Translations under genes and position numbers: made by a program
In this document: one piece after another, positions 44,401 to 57,100 of the stretch
Position numbering within the stretch: position 1 is the first letter of the stretch
Layout: each line of letters begins with the position of its first letter
Assembly: GCF_048771995.1 (NCBI RefSeq)
Contig: NC_133032.1
Span: forward strand, 21,739,501 to 21,803,500
DNA: 64,000 nucleotides
Direction of reading: 5' to 3'
DNA from: Taeniopygia guttata
Taxonomy: Eukaryota; Chordata; Aves; Passeriformes; Estrildidae
Notes under the pieces: generated by a model
Seen by the model: only the letters and a program-made list of their open reading frames with translations
Database searches by the model: none
Told to the model about the DNA's origin: nothing

Positions 44401-47400
44401 GGCTGGCCACAGCCTTGTCCTGTGGCTGGAGCCAGGCCATAGGTGAAGTGTGCCAGCTGTGCACTCACACAGCAGCTCCTGGGACAGGAAAAAATCCCCA
44501 CGTCTACACTCTGGCCAGGCCGAACCAAAGACTCATCTCAAAAGAGCTCACTTGATCACCAGGAAACACTCACATCAGACACATCTGAGTTGCCTTGTGA
44601 GGATCCTGGAGAAGCAGCCTGCACACACCTATTTGTGCACAGAGCCTTGTCCTGAAACCTCCTGGTCTGGAAGGGCTGTATCACCAAAACAGTCCTACAG
44701 AAATGCTATTAGCCCTTCAGATATACTTTAGGGTTTCAGTCCATCATGACTGCACACTTCTGTGAAGAATCATCTCTTCACTGTGGTATGTCCTTTGGTC
44801 CATACCTCATTTTAACCTTTTCATGTTCCTAGAGCACATTTTATACCCTGAGAATTGGATGCTTAGCGGAGTAGGCTCTCTGTTCCACTTCTGTTTATGG
44901 CACCTCACCCAACCGAACCCTTCTTCTAAAGTACCCCCAAAGCACATTTCAGTACAGTCTGGCCCTCCATCCTCTATTTCATCCAGCCTGGTCCAATCTG
45001 GTAACTGGAGGACAGAGACCTTTGAAAATTTATGGGAAACATGCAATAGTGAAGCTAAAATTTTAAGTTGTAACAAAAAATCCATCAGACTTTGGCAGCC
45101 CTGAAATCGGGTCACTATTCTTTTTGTGACTAAGATGAATGCAAGACTAAATATTAGGCATCTAGTTGCAAAAATAAACACATGATTGGTACAGCTTTCT
45201 CTTGAAAGACAAAAATTTATCATTTGAAAGTATGAAAAGCCAAGCACACAATATCATTTACACTCCTGTGGCAAACACACACTAGGTTTCCAGCAAAACA
45301 TGATGGAGATGGATATAGCTAGGTTGGTTCTGTAATGACCACCACACCAGCCTTTGGAACTCCTCCCTCCATTTTCCGGCCTCGGGAATTCTTGGTGCGT
45401 TTTGTCTCATGCAGTTTTAGATATTGAAAGCCATCACCTGACACTGCCACCTATGGCATCCTTTTTCAAGTTAATAGGGAGGCAAAGGCAAGGCTGGACT
45501 GTGACACATCATACTCAGGCAGACTGGAATTGGAGGTGAATTTCTCTACTTTGATGGTGCAGGGGGCCAGGTAAGCAGCTCAGCTGCACACACCTGTACC
45601 TTTGCTCTCCAGGCACAAACCAGAAAACATCAGGTTTTTGCTCTAATACATATTTAAACTGTAAACCCTGTACAAACCTTCACAACAAATGTTTCCTCAC
45701 AAAACACAGCAATGGGGATGTTGTCTATTCTCAAGATACAGAGACCCCCTGTCCTTGCCACTTACATCCCACAGGCACCCTCTAGGTCCCAGACATATTC
45801 CTCTTGTCCGAGAAGTAAGGCAGTGTTTGCTAAGACATCTCAGGAAGGCTGTTTCAGCAGAGTGATTAGTAGAAACATTAGGTTACAGGACACAGAGGTA
45901 CCTACTCAAGATCAGCTGAGGACATGACCATAAAACTCCAGCACACAATGGGCACATTATATTTCTTATAGCTACATTGTTTATTGCCAATCCCAAGGGT
46001 TAAAACGTCGTGAGTGCACTCTTCTACAGAAATAATGAGATTTGTAAGAAGAAAACAATAATATTCAGACATCATTAGCCTTTAGCTTTGTAGATAACCT
46101 AGGGCCATGGTTTTAAGCCTCTCTTTGCAAGCCTGCAGGCCAGGAACATTTATTTTTAAATACAGAGGAAGAAATTTGCTCTCTATTCCCCAAATTTCAA
46201 CAGCGGGGACTTTAAGAAGAAAACTCTCCAGATTTAGGGATGTGCACAATAAGATCACAGAGTTCCAGTGTGATGGGGTGAAACCCTGGCTCCATCCAAG
46301 TCATTAGACTCAAGTTTCACCCTGTATATTTATGGAATTGAAAGCAAAGATATTATGATTATGCATCCATCCATATATATTTCCTTGCCCCTCCTGGCAC
46401 TCTCCTGCAGGGCACTTAGTTAAACAATCAAGTAGTTTAAGCTCCCAGTCCTGCAGTGAGCTTCAGAGGAGAATCACAGTCAAAAGCTTTGCTGATATTC
46501 TTTGTGCTACAATGTGGTAGTGTCTTGGACTGCTTTAGTCCCTTGACATTCCTTTTGATTCAGCCAAAAATGTTTAAAGAAACTGAGGGGAAACCCCCAA
46601 ATTCTGCCTATATGCATATTTTGAAGGCTATTCAAAGCAAACATTAGTTGCACTATGCTTTTAGAGTTCCTTAATATTACACAGCTACACAAAGCTAGGA
46701 TGTGAAAGTGTGTTTAAGAAAACAACAGAAAAAAACAGCATAAGTTGAGAATTTTTATTATATAGTTTCAAAATTTTAGAAGAATTGTCTGAAAGAAACA
46801 CAAATATTTCCTTCCTTTTAATAATCTGTAATTTTAAAACCATTTAAAATTAAACTAGTTCTAAAAGTCTAAATTTCTAAAAGTATGTATTGAAAGATAG
46901 TTTCAGCTACACTTGTTTCAACACTGATGTTTCCAGAGAACTAGACAAACTGTAAAATTACAACCGAAAAAAGGAATTAAATGCAAGATTTCTTGCATGT
47001 ATTTCTCCTGTAAGGAAGTTCTGAGGATCTGATATGTGTGAAGAATCAAGTAGTGCTTTTTAAGAGTGTTTTAATAACTTTCCTTGCTAACCTAAGAGAA
47101 TTTTAATGATTTTTCTTGTTCCCCTTCTTGAGAAATCCTTTTGGGACCTATTGTTCCTGGGCTGGTGAGTGGGACCATGCTGTTGCAGGAGCAGCAGTGT
47201 CACTGCTGGATGAACCCAGGCATCCTTCAGAGGCCAGTGTCTATGGGGATGCTGCTGCTGCAGACACAAGTCCCTCAGAAGTGCCAGAAGCTGGTGTGGT
47301 TTTGGGGGAGAAGCAGCCCCCACAGCACCTCGCAGAGAAATGCCAGGCAGGCACTCCAAGCTGCTCTGCAGTTTATGATGAAAGTCTGCCTCAGCACAAT

Positions 47401-47430
47401 GAGACGCCTTATGTGGAACTTCACATTACC

Positions 47431-47490
47431 AATATTTTATATTTATGTAGCACTCTTCATCTCCAAGGGTCCCTGAGAGCTTTACAAGCT
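47431..47490 (+). repeat. Possible ancient conserved repeat fragment
   Basis: The stretch reading TTATGTAGCACTCTTCATCT and then CCCTGAGAGCTTTACAAG resembles a motif found in old vertebrate interspersed repeats (a ...TAGCGCTTTTCAT...AAAGCGCTTTACAA pattern). The match is from memory of the pattern and the family is not identified. Confidence 0.35.
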
Positions 47491-49172
47491 ACATACATGG
47501 CATACCAATGAAGCCAAGCCATAATTCTTCTAATTAGCTGAACATCAGCACACAGCACATGGCACAACAGAAAATGTTACTGGTCACTCCTCTCTCCCGA
47601 TGTAAAGTGCTATATGAGATTTAATAGAAACATATCTCAGAAGGACATTTGGGTTTAAGGACCACTGAAAAATGAAATCTAACAAGACAGATCTCCTTAA
47701 CACCAGTGCCTGTCTTCCCTCATTACATATACACACTTTGTCAAATATGAGACCCAGAAGAGGAGCTGCCCCAGACCCGCTCCCCACTTTCACACCAGAT
47801 TCAGCACGTTACCATCACATGGCTCCGGCAGCTGTTCTGCTGGTGAGGTTACAAAAAAGCTGGTGAGCAGCTGCAGTCCAGAGCACAACAACATCAGCCT
47901 CTTTTTAAGATTCAGAAGTTCATTTCTTTAGCAAAAAGGAAGAGCAGGCTATTTAATACACACATCCTCTGGAGATCAATGCTAATATCTAAGCGTATGT
48001 GCATGCAACCCATCAACCAGTAAAACTAATTACAAAAATCAATTTCAGATACTTTTCTGAGCCTTTCATTCCTCAATATACTCCTAATTGATTTTTGTTG
48101 GAGAATAGAAAGCCTAATTAATATTTTTATTATTTAAAAGGAATGCAAAGGAGGGGGCAATGGTGAGTGCTTAACTGGTCCGCCAATGTTTTCTACACAA
48201 AAAAAAGAGAAGAAAAAATTAAAATTGGCATTTTATTCAGTTTTGCCACCTGCTGGAAAAATGGAAAAGCCTTTGAAAGGGTGACAAAGCACAAGAGAAA
48301 AGCTGGCAGAAGACAGTATGGGGCAGAAGAGGAATGTGACAGAATTGTGAAATACACAATGTGAGAAGGTTGTACCTATTTTTAGAAGGGCAGGGATGAT
48401 CAAGTGTAAAAGCAGTACATTTCCATGAATGATGTACAGCTCCTTTCATCCAAAAAGGTCAGAAGTGCCCTTATAGAGAGGTGACTCTGATCATATTTAT
48501 ATTAGAGATGGGGGGAAGGAGGTTAAGAAGGAGACCCAATGTCCAATCAGTCTTTCTACAAACTTCAAAGCTCCGGATTAGTTCCTAAGGGCCTTGCCAA
48601 GGCTTGTCTACCAAGCCAGCAGCAGTTTCAGCATGTAGCCATTCAAGATACAAAAAGAAACCAATTTTTGCAGCATTATGTCTTATGCCACACAAGCACC
48701 TAACACACATCCACAAAGCCCACTTGCCTAGCTGAAAAGCAGAGAAAAGCAAAGCATGTAGCAACATTCAAAGAAATGGAAATGTTCCATTTTCTACTCA
48801 AGAGGCTGCATTTAACAAGCGCACACTGCCCTCCATACTGAGCCCTGAAGGAGGGGAGGAACGCCTGGCTTTATCTCTTTGGGTCTGTGCAGGACTCCCA
48901 TTGAGAGTGATAAAGCCTTTGCAATGTGCTCCCCTTTCAAACATCTCTCCACAGCTCCTCTTTGAAGGAAGCTCCTCGATGGTGGGGAGCAGGGCTGGGG
49001 GACAGCTGCTGGTGCCAGCCTGAGCACACAAACCCAGCTTCTGCCCCATTAATTGCCAGCACATCCTCCCCTGGGCTGGGCCCTGGGGACAGCAGCAGAG
49101 CGGTAGGGACAGGTGAGCACCCGGCAGCAACACCACAGCAAAACTACCCAATTAAGCCTCCAGAATAAGTGA

Positions 49173-49185
49173 GGGGGGGGGGGGG
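49173..49185 (+). repeat. G homopolymer of 13
   Basis: Thirteen consecutive G residues follow GTGA and precede an A/T-rich spacer leading into the AAAAGG array. It is short of the four separated G-tracts needed for a simple intramolecular quadruplex and is prone to slippage. Confidence 0.95.
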
Positions 49186-49207
49186 ATTTAAAAAAATTAA
49201 AAAGAAG

Positions 49208-49375
49208 AAAAGGAAAAGGAAAAGGAAAAGGAAAAGGAAAAGGAAAAGGAAAAGGAAAAGGAAAAGGAAAAGGAAAAGGAAAAGGAAAAGGAAAAGGAAA
49301 AGGAAAAGGAAAAGGAAAAGGAAAAGGAAAAGGAAAAGGAAAAGGAAAAGGAAAAGGAAAAGGAAAAGGAAAAGG
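49208..49375. repeat. Perfect AAAAGG hexamer array, 28 copies
   Basis: Twenty-eight uninterrupted AAAAGG units (168 bp) lie in KLF7 intron 2, with all purines on the plus strand. The unit has no stop in any of six frames, which produces artificial Lys-Arg, Pro-Phe, Leu-Phe and Ser-Phe open frames here. A run of 13 G lies just upstream at 49173-49185. The perfection of the array implies recent expansion and likely length polymorphism. Confidence 0.98.
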
Positions 49376-49379
49376 AATG

Positions 49380-49585
49380 GAGTTGCTTGGCAACGGGCGG
49401 GCAGAAGCGGCTGTGCAGCAGGTCGGTCGGGCTGGTACCCAGGCGGCGGCGGGGCTGGCCCATTAGCGCCCCACATCTCCTGCATTTCCTGCCGGGGTCT
49501 CCTAGTAACAGCCTGCGCACGCCGGGCTGTTGCGCTTCCCCTCCTCTCCTCCTGTTTCTCTCCATCACGCGAAGCATCGCTGTTT
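49380..49585. promoter_or_regulatory. Intronic CpG-rich segment with X-box-like motifs
   Basis: I count 17 CpG dinucleotides between 49380 and 49580, far above the surrounding intron. GTTGCTTGGCAAC at 49382-49394 is a near-palindrome of the RFX X-box type. It is immediately followed by the GC box GGGCGGG (49395-49401). A second, less perfect X-box-like site, GTCTCCTAGTAAC, lies at 49497-49509. TAAT cores occur nearby. This looks like an unmethylated regulatory element or alternative promoter inside KLF7, but no transcript evidence is available. Confidence 0.5.
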
Positions 49586-52500
49586 GCCCTAATTACACAT
49601 TCTCTGCTGCTTCAAGCTGCCATTACTTCGGTCCCCAGAGGAGCAGCAAGAAATTTTAAAAAATGTCCTCTAATAAGGGCTTCTAGTTTCAGATTCTGTG
49701 GAGCTCTGCAAGCTCAAAGGTGCAAAGCAAGGTAGCAACGGCAGAAGGAACAGATGAAAAAGGAAAAAAAATCAGCAGTTCACTGGATCAGATTTTTCCA
49801 GCACTCTGAAACATGTTCTCTTCCCTTTGTTTTTTGTAAGGTATCTTAGAGGGTGGACAATGAGATAGCCTTTAAGGGACATGGTGCATATTTGCATAAT
49901 CCAGAGCAGCGTATCAAAGATTTATTCCTTGGAAACCTATGGTTTAGGTCAAGAGAAATTCCAGACTATAGATAAAGGCAAATAGGCCAGGAAAAATATG
50001 AGATGCATGTATCATGGACCATGTTGATAAATGACAAAAAAATCTAAGAGGCACAGACTCCCCTTTTCCAGATGCTAACATTTTTTATGGTTTTGCTCCA
50101 TATTTTTGCTAATGAATGTGAGGTTTGCTTATTCAAACTATTGCAGTGCTGATGTTTTTCAGTATTTACCATCTTCACTGTTTAGTCACTAAAAAATCAG
50201 AGAAAAGATGACCAAAAAAATGATGCAGACTGGCAGAGAGAGCACAGGAATAAAACACGAGGGGAAAAGAACATACATTCCCTTCTGATTTCCCACTTTT
50301 GTCAACAACAAAAATGGAAAAAGATCCAGGATCTCATTCAGATACTGAATATGATTTGGGGATAAATGCAAAAGGGAAATAATGTGCTTGGGTTTAAAGC
50401 ATACACTGGCAAGTTCTCTCACTACAGGCTGCCCTGGTGCCAAGGCAGTGATACCTACATGCTGGCAGGCACGGTTTGAAGGAGATCCCACCCTTCTGGG
50501 CGCTTTCTCTGTCCTTGAGCACAGCTGGCAGGTGGCACCCAGTTGCTCCACACTGAGCAGGGCTCGGTAGAGAGGCCTTGGCAATGCTGCTGGGCATCCC
50601 TTGGTGAACTAAGCAGACTAATCTCAAGAGCACAGGGCAGTGAGTAAAGATAATTAATTTTACCAGCTAGGAAGATTCCTCATCTGGATTCAGAAAAGGC
50701 ACAAAGGATTACCTGTCCATAGCTCTAAGGGGGTTCCATGCAACCAGCTGGAAAGCACCCAGATCATTCATGCTGCCAGGTGAGTGCAAGTAACCAAAGG
50801 AGAACACAAATGTATTATGACATTCCATTGCTGGGTGACACTGTGTCTTCAGGGAGAAAAATAAAAAAATGAAGAGGTTTTCTGTATGAAACATGTTTAC
50901 TAACACACATTCAAAGCCAAACAAAGCCTAAGAAAAAATCACCTTTGGGATTCTACGGGCCTCACAAAGAATTAATGATAAAATATCACTCATATGGAAG
51001 TCAATTTACAACAGATCATAGCTTAATCAATTCGAGTTAATTTTTACCCAGATATTCACAGCTAGAAGTCTTCTATTTTTCAACTACATGTGCCAAGTTT
51101 TTAGTTAAACTTGTAACACTGTGCACAGTTATTTTCTCCCTGCCTCTCTCCAACACACATGCTCCGATTTCTAAAATAACAAACAACAACCATACTGGAA
51201 AAAAACCAAATGTGGAAAATTTCATTCTGAAGAAGGAAAGGCTTTGCAAACTTTACAGGTGACCAACAAGATGTACAAATGGAAGTTTATATTAACTAAG
51301 CTATTAAGACCTCTGTGTGTGTGGTGAAGGTCCAGATATACAGGAGGAAGGAATAAATCCCCACTAAGCCTCTGAATGTGCACGGCCATACAGTTGAGTA
51401 AACCTTTCTTTCAGAACTCAGCTCGGCATCAGCTTTTATCTTGAAATTCATGTCTGTCACCATTAGCTTAGCAAGCATGCTTTCAAATGTTTTTTCAGCA
51501 TTCAGTTTTTGCAGCCACAATTTTCAGTTCTGAGTTTTGAAAGACAGACATCTTCAGGAACAAATCTACCTAACACAACATTTGTGTGCTTATTTGCAAA
51601 TGGGGACTTCTGGGATTCCAAACTGGCCTGCAGTGTTTTAAATATTTTGATTCTTATCAAGCCTTCTTATCATGTCTAAAGCAGACCAGTAGAAAGATTT
51701 TGGTTCTGCAGTCATTGTCCTGAAACAGGTGGCTTCACCCACTATGCAAGAAGTTGATCCACACACAGAGTCGAGGTACTTATTTACAGTTCTGTGCAGA
51801 AAGAGGTGCTGGGTGGCAAATCCACAAAGGTAAGTGTAGATGTGTTACCTATTGCTTTAGTGAGACTCTAAACCACCACACATGTTATGAAGGGAGTAAG
51901 CCCCTTTGAAATTTTATATGTTATATTGTATTCAAATGACATTGTGGTGGTAAAAGGTGATTAAACATATGTGAAAGGTAATGGTATGTTGAGAATGATC
52001 TATTATTCCTCTTACAGATCAGTTTGTCTAAGACCCTGCTCAAGAGGGGTTAAGATTTTTTGTCAAAATGCATGAAATTTTGGCTTTCCTCTTAACATCG
52101 GTTGACACTTTGCCCTCAAGAGGATTTTGTGTGGAAACATATCATGGCTGCTCAGCTGGGGCACAGCAATGAATGCAGCTTGGATGGAGTCTGGGCACAG
52201 CTCACAGTGCAAATCCTGTGGGACAGAGTGCCACTCTACTGCAGGGCTCAGTGCCTGCCAGCATGCATAGCAGTGGGACAGGCTTCGCAATCCATCTACC
52301 CAGGTGCTTCCCAGCTCCATTTTGGCTATCACTGCCCGTCAGCCAGGCAGAAAACATGTGGTGATATCACAAAGCCCTGTGTGACAGCAGCCCATGATGT
52401 CACATTGCCAACACGTGCAAGTACATAGAGACTGGGCAGCCCGGAACATCAGAGCCTGAACTCTGACCAACATGGCACGCCAAGGCAGCTCACGTGTCAA

Positions 52501-53384
52501 GATGTCACCCTTGCAAAGGACCAGAATGAGCCTCATCCTGGTGCTCTTCCTGACCATGGTGCTCCACAGGCTGTCTCTGTCATTCACTGCCGCTACGTAT
52601 TCGGCCGGAGAACGGAGCAACAGCCTAGATCCTTGCACTCCCAAAGACTGGGTGAGGTTCAGGATGGGCATCATTCCCGAGGGGCCAAAGAAACCACCTG
52701 TTGTCACCAAGAGCATGATTGCTGAAAGGACCAGCACCACCTGCCTTTCCAACTGCCAGGACCAGGTCAGGGAGAAGCTGGACATCTGAATGGCTGAAGC
52801 AATCACCCATTATGCCAGAGAGTGCAGCCTCCAGCCTGCCCTATCCTTTGTGCCAGCTTTAGAACCACCTTGCCCCTTGACATGAGCTGGCTGCTCTGTA
52901 CAGCCTGGCAACCTGTGGGGCTGCTCAGCATGGCTTGTACTGCCTTCTGCATCTGGTGAAATGTGAAGAAACCTCAGGGACAAGGCAGATGATGGATGTC
53001 CTCATCTTCAGTATGGACAGACTGCTGGGAAAAGGGCACCTTGAGGTGGTCCAAATTATTCATGCCACGCCTGAGGCTTTTCTACCACCTCCACATGAAA
53101 GAGCTCTTCTAAACCAAGGAACCAAAGACAATTGACAAAACAATCAAGATAAGACCAGGTTACAAGGAAAAAACAATGCCAACTCATCAAACTAGGGAAA
53201 GAGTAATTTTGGCAGAGGAAGATTATGACCATAGACTCACAGGGCACTGAGAACTCAAAAGAAGAAGACTACTGTGCAAAAGAACAAATAATTTAACCAA
53301 AGGAAGACTGAATAATAATTAATTAATTAAATCAACTATGACTTGTAGCCATGGAATATTAATGCCTTATTCCTGTCAAATGTT

Positions 53385-54110
53385 CTGTGGGACTGGCTAG
53401 ACCAGTTGGCAGCACAGAGGTAAACCCATATAGGCTGCTGAATTCTGGCAAGACCTTGCCACAGGTAGAGAAGCTGGCTGTAAAAGTACACCATGTAGAT
53501 GCCCACATCCCCAAGAGTCAGGCTACTGAAGAACATTGCAACAACAAACAGGTGGATCAGGCTGCCAAGAGAAATTGTCTCAGATGGATCTGGACTGGCA
53601 ATATAAAGGTGAATTAGTTTTGTCTTGATGAGTCCATGATGGCTCAGGTCATCAGGGAAGAGATGCAACATGATGGGCTCATGATCAAGGGGTGGACTTA
53701 ACCACAGACAGTATCTTCCAGGTCATCCATAACTATGAAACACGTGCTGCAATCAAGCAGGCCAAGCATAAACCCCTTGTGATAAGGGGGCAATGGTTGA
53801 AATGTAATGGGGAGGCCTGGCCTTATCAATTACATCACACTCCCACAAAGCCACATGACAGGCACTACGTGCTGACAGTGGTGGACACAGCCACGGGATG
53901 GCTGGAGATGTACCCTGTGCCTCACACCACTGCCCAGAACACCATCCTGGGCATTGAAAAGTAAGTCCTGTGCTGACACAAAACCTGAGTCAGACAATGG
54001 AACATTTCAAAAATGGCCTCCCAGACACCTGGGCCAGAGAGCACGGGACTGAATGGGTATCTCATATTCCCTATCCCTATCAGACTGGTCTCCCTACCTG
54101 CAGCTGGTTT
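53385..54110 (+). pseudogene. Endogenous retrovirus pol remnant (RNase H end to integrase)
   Basis: An old retroviral pol fragment with stops and at least two frameshifts. Near 53483-53560 one frame carries the RNase H C-terminal landmarks HHVDAHIPKSQATEEH and QVDQAAK. From 53692 a second frame begins in the linker/zinc-binding part of integrase and reaches the core with LTVVDTATGWLE (first catalytic Asp), ending in a stop after ILGIEK (53964). A third frame holds SDNGT (second catalytic Asp, about 53990) and then DTWAREHG and SHIPYP. The element loses similarity before the third catalytic acidic residue, so integrase is incomplete. The order RNase H then integrase is the normal retroviral one. 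The class is not determinable here. It sits antisense to KLF7 in intron 2 and cannot encode a working enzyme. Confidence 0.88.
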
Positions 54111-57100
54111 TTGCTATAAGGTGGGCACCACTTATGCCATTGTGCCCATGGTTTATTTGGGACCCCACCACCCTTGGCAACAGCATGGACACCTCTGCTG
54201 TATTTAGGTCAGCTTCCATGAAACCTTGTAGTTCATCTGCTCCTGCTTTCAAGTTGCTGCTGCTGGTATGTAGGTATGTGGGACTGTGTCCACATGGGTT
54301 CAAAGACTGGATTAGGAGAGGTCCATCCAGGCTGCTGGCTAGTGTCTGCCCAGATATGACCCAGACTCAAACACCCACACTGTGTTTAGGAAAAGCGTCT
54401 AACCCAGCACCTGCTTTTAAGATGAGAAGTAGCACACTTGGCTTTTCCTGCCCAGAGTACTTCAGGTCTCCCAGCCATGCCCACCTCAACCTAAAACAGC
54501 ATTTCTGAGGACACATCTCAAATTCATGCCTGGCATTACCTCAATTACTTTAGAAATGACAGTGCTTTTGGACAAATGGACATCACAAAATCATAGCTTC
54601 TCATTGTTAATTTGCCAATTCTATCCAGTGTGGGACAGCAGCAACACAAAGGGAAATTGGCAGAAGACAAATTGGTGGGTTTTTCTCTGAGTCTCTTTTT
54701 GTGATCTCTTATCATTTGCCCACTGGCTGGGTGCTTCACCAGTGCTCAGGAGCAGGTGGATGGATATAAAGAAGACACCAAAGTACAAATTCAAGAAGGC
54801 ATCTCTGCGCCTTACCAAGGCAGACTGCTGTAACACTTGGAGGCACCTGCATTTGCCCTCCTGCAGGTGCTGAACAGAAAACATCAGTTTCTAGGTCTAC
54901 CTTATGCCAGAAATCTTCTCACATGGCAAACAAACAAACAAATAACACCTCATTACCTTTTCAAACCCAACCAATAAGATTGTCCCATACTATTGATATG
55001 GCAAATGATGGAGCAGAAACACGGGACTGAGAATTCAGGTATTGACAACTAAGCTATGGATGGACACCACTGGTGTTTTAAATGGCAAGGGCTGCTTTTG
55101 GCAGGGGCCATCCTCCTGCTGCCTGGGTGGTTCTCTAAGATAATTTCCTAAGGCTAAGCTCTTGCTCTAATAATGAAGTGAGGCTCTGACTCTCCACAAC
55201 AACATCACAACACTCCCCTCCAAACTTGTCAAATGGCTAAAAGGCTGCAAGATCAGAACGGTGTAGGGAATTCAGGATCAAGCTGGGCTTATTTTAATCA
55301 GCTTTGATAAAGACTTGTAATGTTTTTACACAAAAAAACCTTTTTTTAAAAGTCCAACATCACAACAAAAGCATATCTTTCCAAATTGGCTAAGCAACTG
55401 TACTCCCCAAAAAAATGCAGCTCTGAATGAAGGTCTTTCACATACCCTTCCTCCTTCAATTGCCTAGCTCCCACTTCTAGCAGCATATTCATCTGTTGCT
55501 TCAGCTGCTGCCATTGGAACTTCAGGTTCCTCCATGTCCCCCCGTGTCCCCTTGGCAGGTTTCAGTCCTGCACACAGAGCTCTGGACTCGCCACAAAGCC
55601 ATGGGTCTCTGTACAACAAAACATCTTGGGCTTTGGCTTTAATTTTTCCTATGCCACCAATATTGTTCTCCCAAATGCTTTTCCCTAAGTCATTATTCAG
55701 TCGTGAATCCTGCAGAATTGGTGCCATGCTTGGCTACTTGCTTTCTCCTTCTCTTCATGGGCTTTCTGTTCACAAATACTACTACGCTAAAACAATACAG
55801 CAATGCAGTTTCCCATTCATGTGCTGTCAATGACATAGAGTCTTTATTTTCTCTGTTATTCCTTTACTTTGTATTAATCTTCTTTACCTATCCTCCAGCC
55901 TCAACTCAACTTTGTCCCCTCCAATAATTTCCAGATTTCAGATATTTTCTCTTTCATCTCCAGTACTTGGTGAGAGTTCTTCTCTATTATATATGCCATC
56001 TCAAAAACCTTCTGTTGGTTAATGCGCTTTCTAATCTCTTGTGTCTCATCTTTTTCTTGCAAATGTAGTACTTTGTTTTCCTACAGGGTGGATTTGTTTG
56101 TTGTAGTTACTCTAACCCAGCATTTTGGATCAAAGAACTATATAATTTAAAATAAGATGTCCTGACAATGTGAAACAAGCCCCACTTGAAGAAGTGCTAT
56201 CTTAAGATCACATGTAGACTAGTAACATCTACTTACATGGGTATTTCCTGCTTGTTTAGCCCTTAGAAACCTAAATAAAGATGTGAGGTGCCCAACCGCT
56301 GTTTCTCAGACTTGAGCTTCAGTTGTATCCAATCCTGGTTTTGGATTGATAAATAAAAAAAAAAAAAAAAGCAAACCTTCTGATACTTGTAAAATACGAA
56401 TCCTAGCAGAACCCCATAAGGGTAATTTTTTTATCACTGTCCCAATCTTAAGGATTTCCTGGCCAGTTTTTATGTGATGAATCATCCCCAGCCAGAAAGT
56501 ATCCCCACCATCTTATACCTTTCCCTGCAAATTACTGCAAGGAAGGCTGATAGGAATGGTTTTGTCAGGAGATAGAAATCACCAGCAGTCTCTGATCTAG
56601 GAGACAGTCACATCCCATGACTAATCTTTCCACAGGTCACAGGCCAGCTCACCCTTAGACTTATTTGCATTCAGACACTCTCCAGCAATATCCTGTTTTC
56701 TAATTTAGGAAGTACTGATGATTATACATGGGGTTTGGCTCATTGGAATTCCTTTCCTCTCCACTCTCCATTACATTGACAATTCATCTCCATGCATGTG
56801 TGAAGGCAGGATGAAAATTTTCCTCTCTCAAAAGAGAGAAAATGCCATTGTTTGCACTGATGTCTGCTCCACAAATAACTCTAAGAGAATGTGCTAGGGT
56901 TGAATTACCATACCAGTCCTGGTTGCTCCTTCTTTAGATATTTTCACTGCACCCTCACACTGGCAGTGTGGTTTTCCCAAACCTCCAGCTCACCTTTTCC
57001 TCCCGTTTACAGGCCCAACTGCTATTTCTTCCCTGAGGGGCTTCTTTGCTGCATTCTGACAATCAGTCCCACCACTGCTCTTAGCTCCCTTACACACCCC

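Noticed and set aside
44807-45247. 146-codon minus-strand frame in intron 2
   Set aside because: No homology recognised and no flanking exon signals; treated as chance.
49169-49735. 188-codon Lys-Arg repeat frame and several Phe-rich minus-strand frames
   Set aside because: These are produced by the stop-free AAAAGG hexamer in every frame; the non-repeat ends have no recognisable homology.
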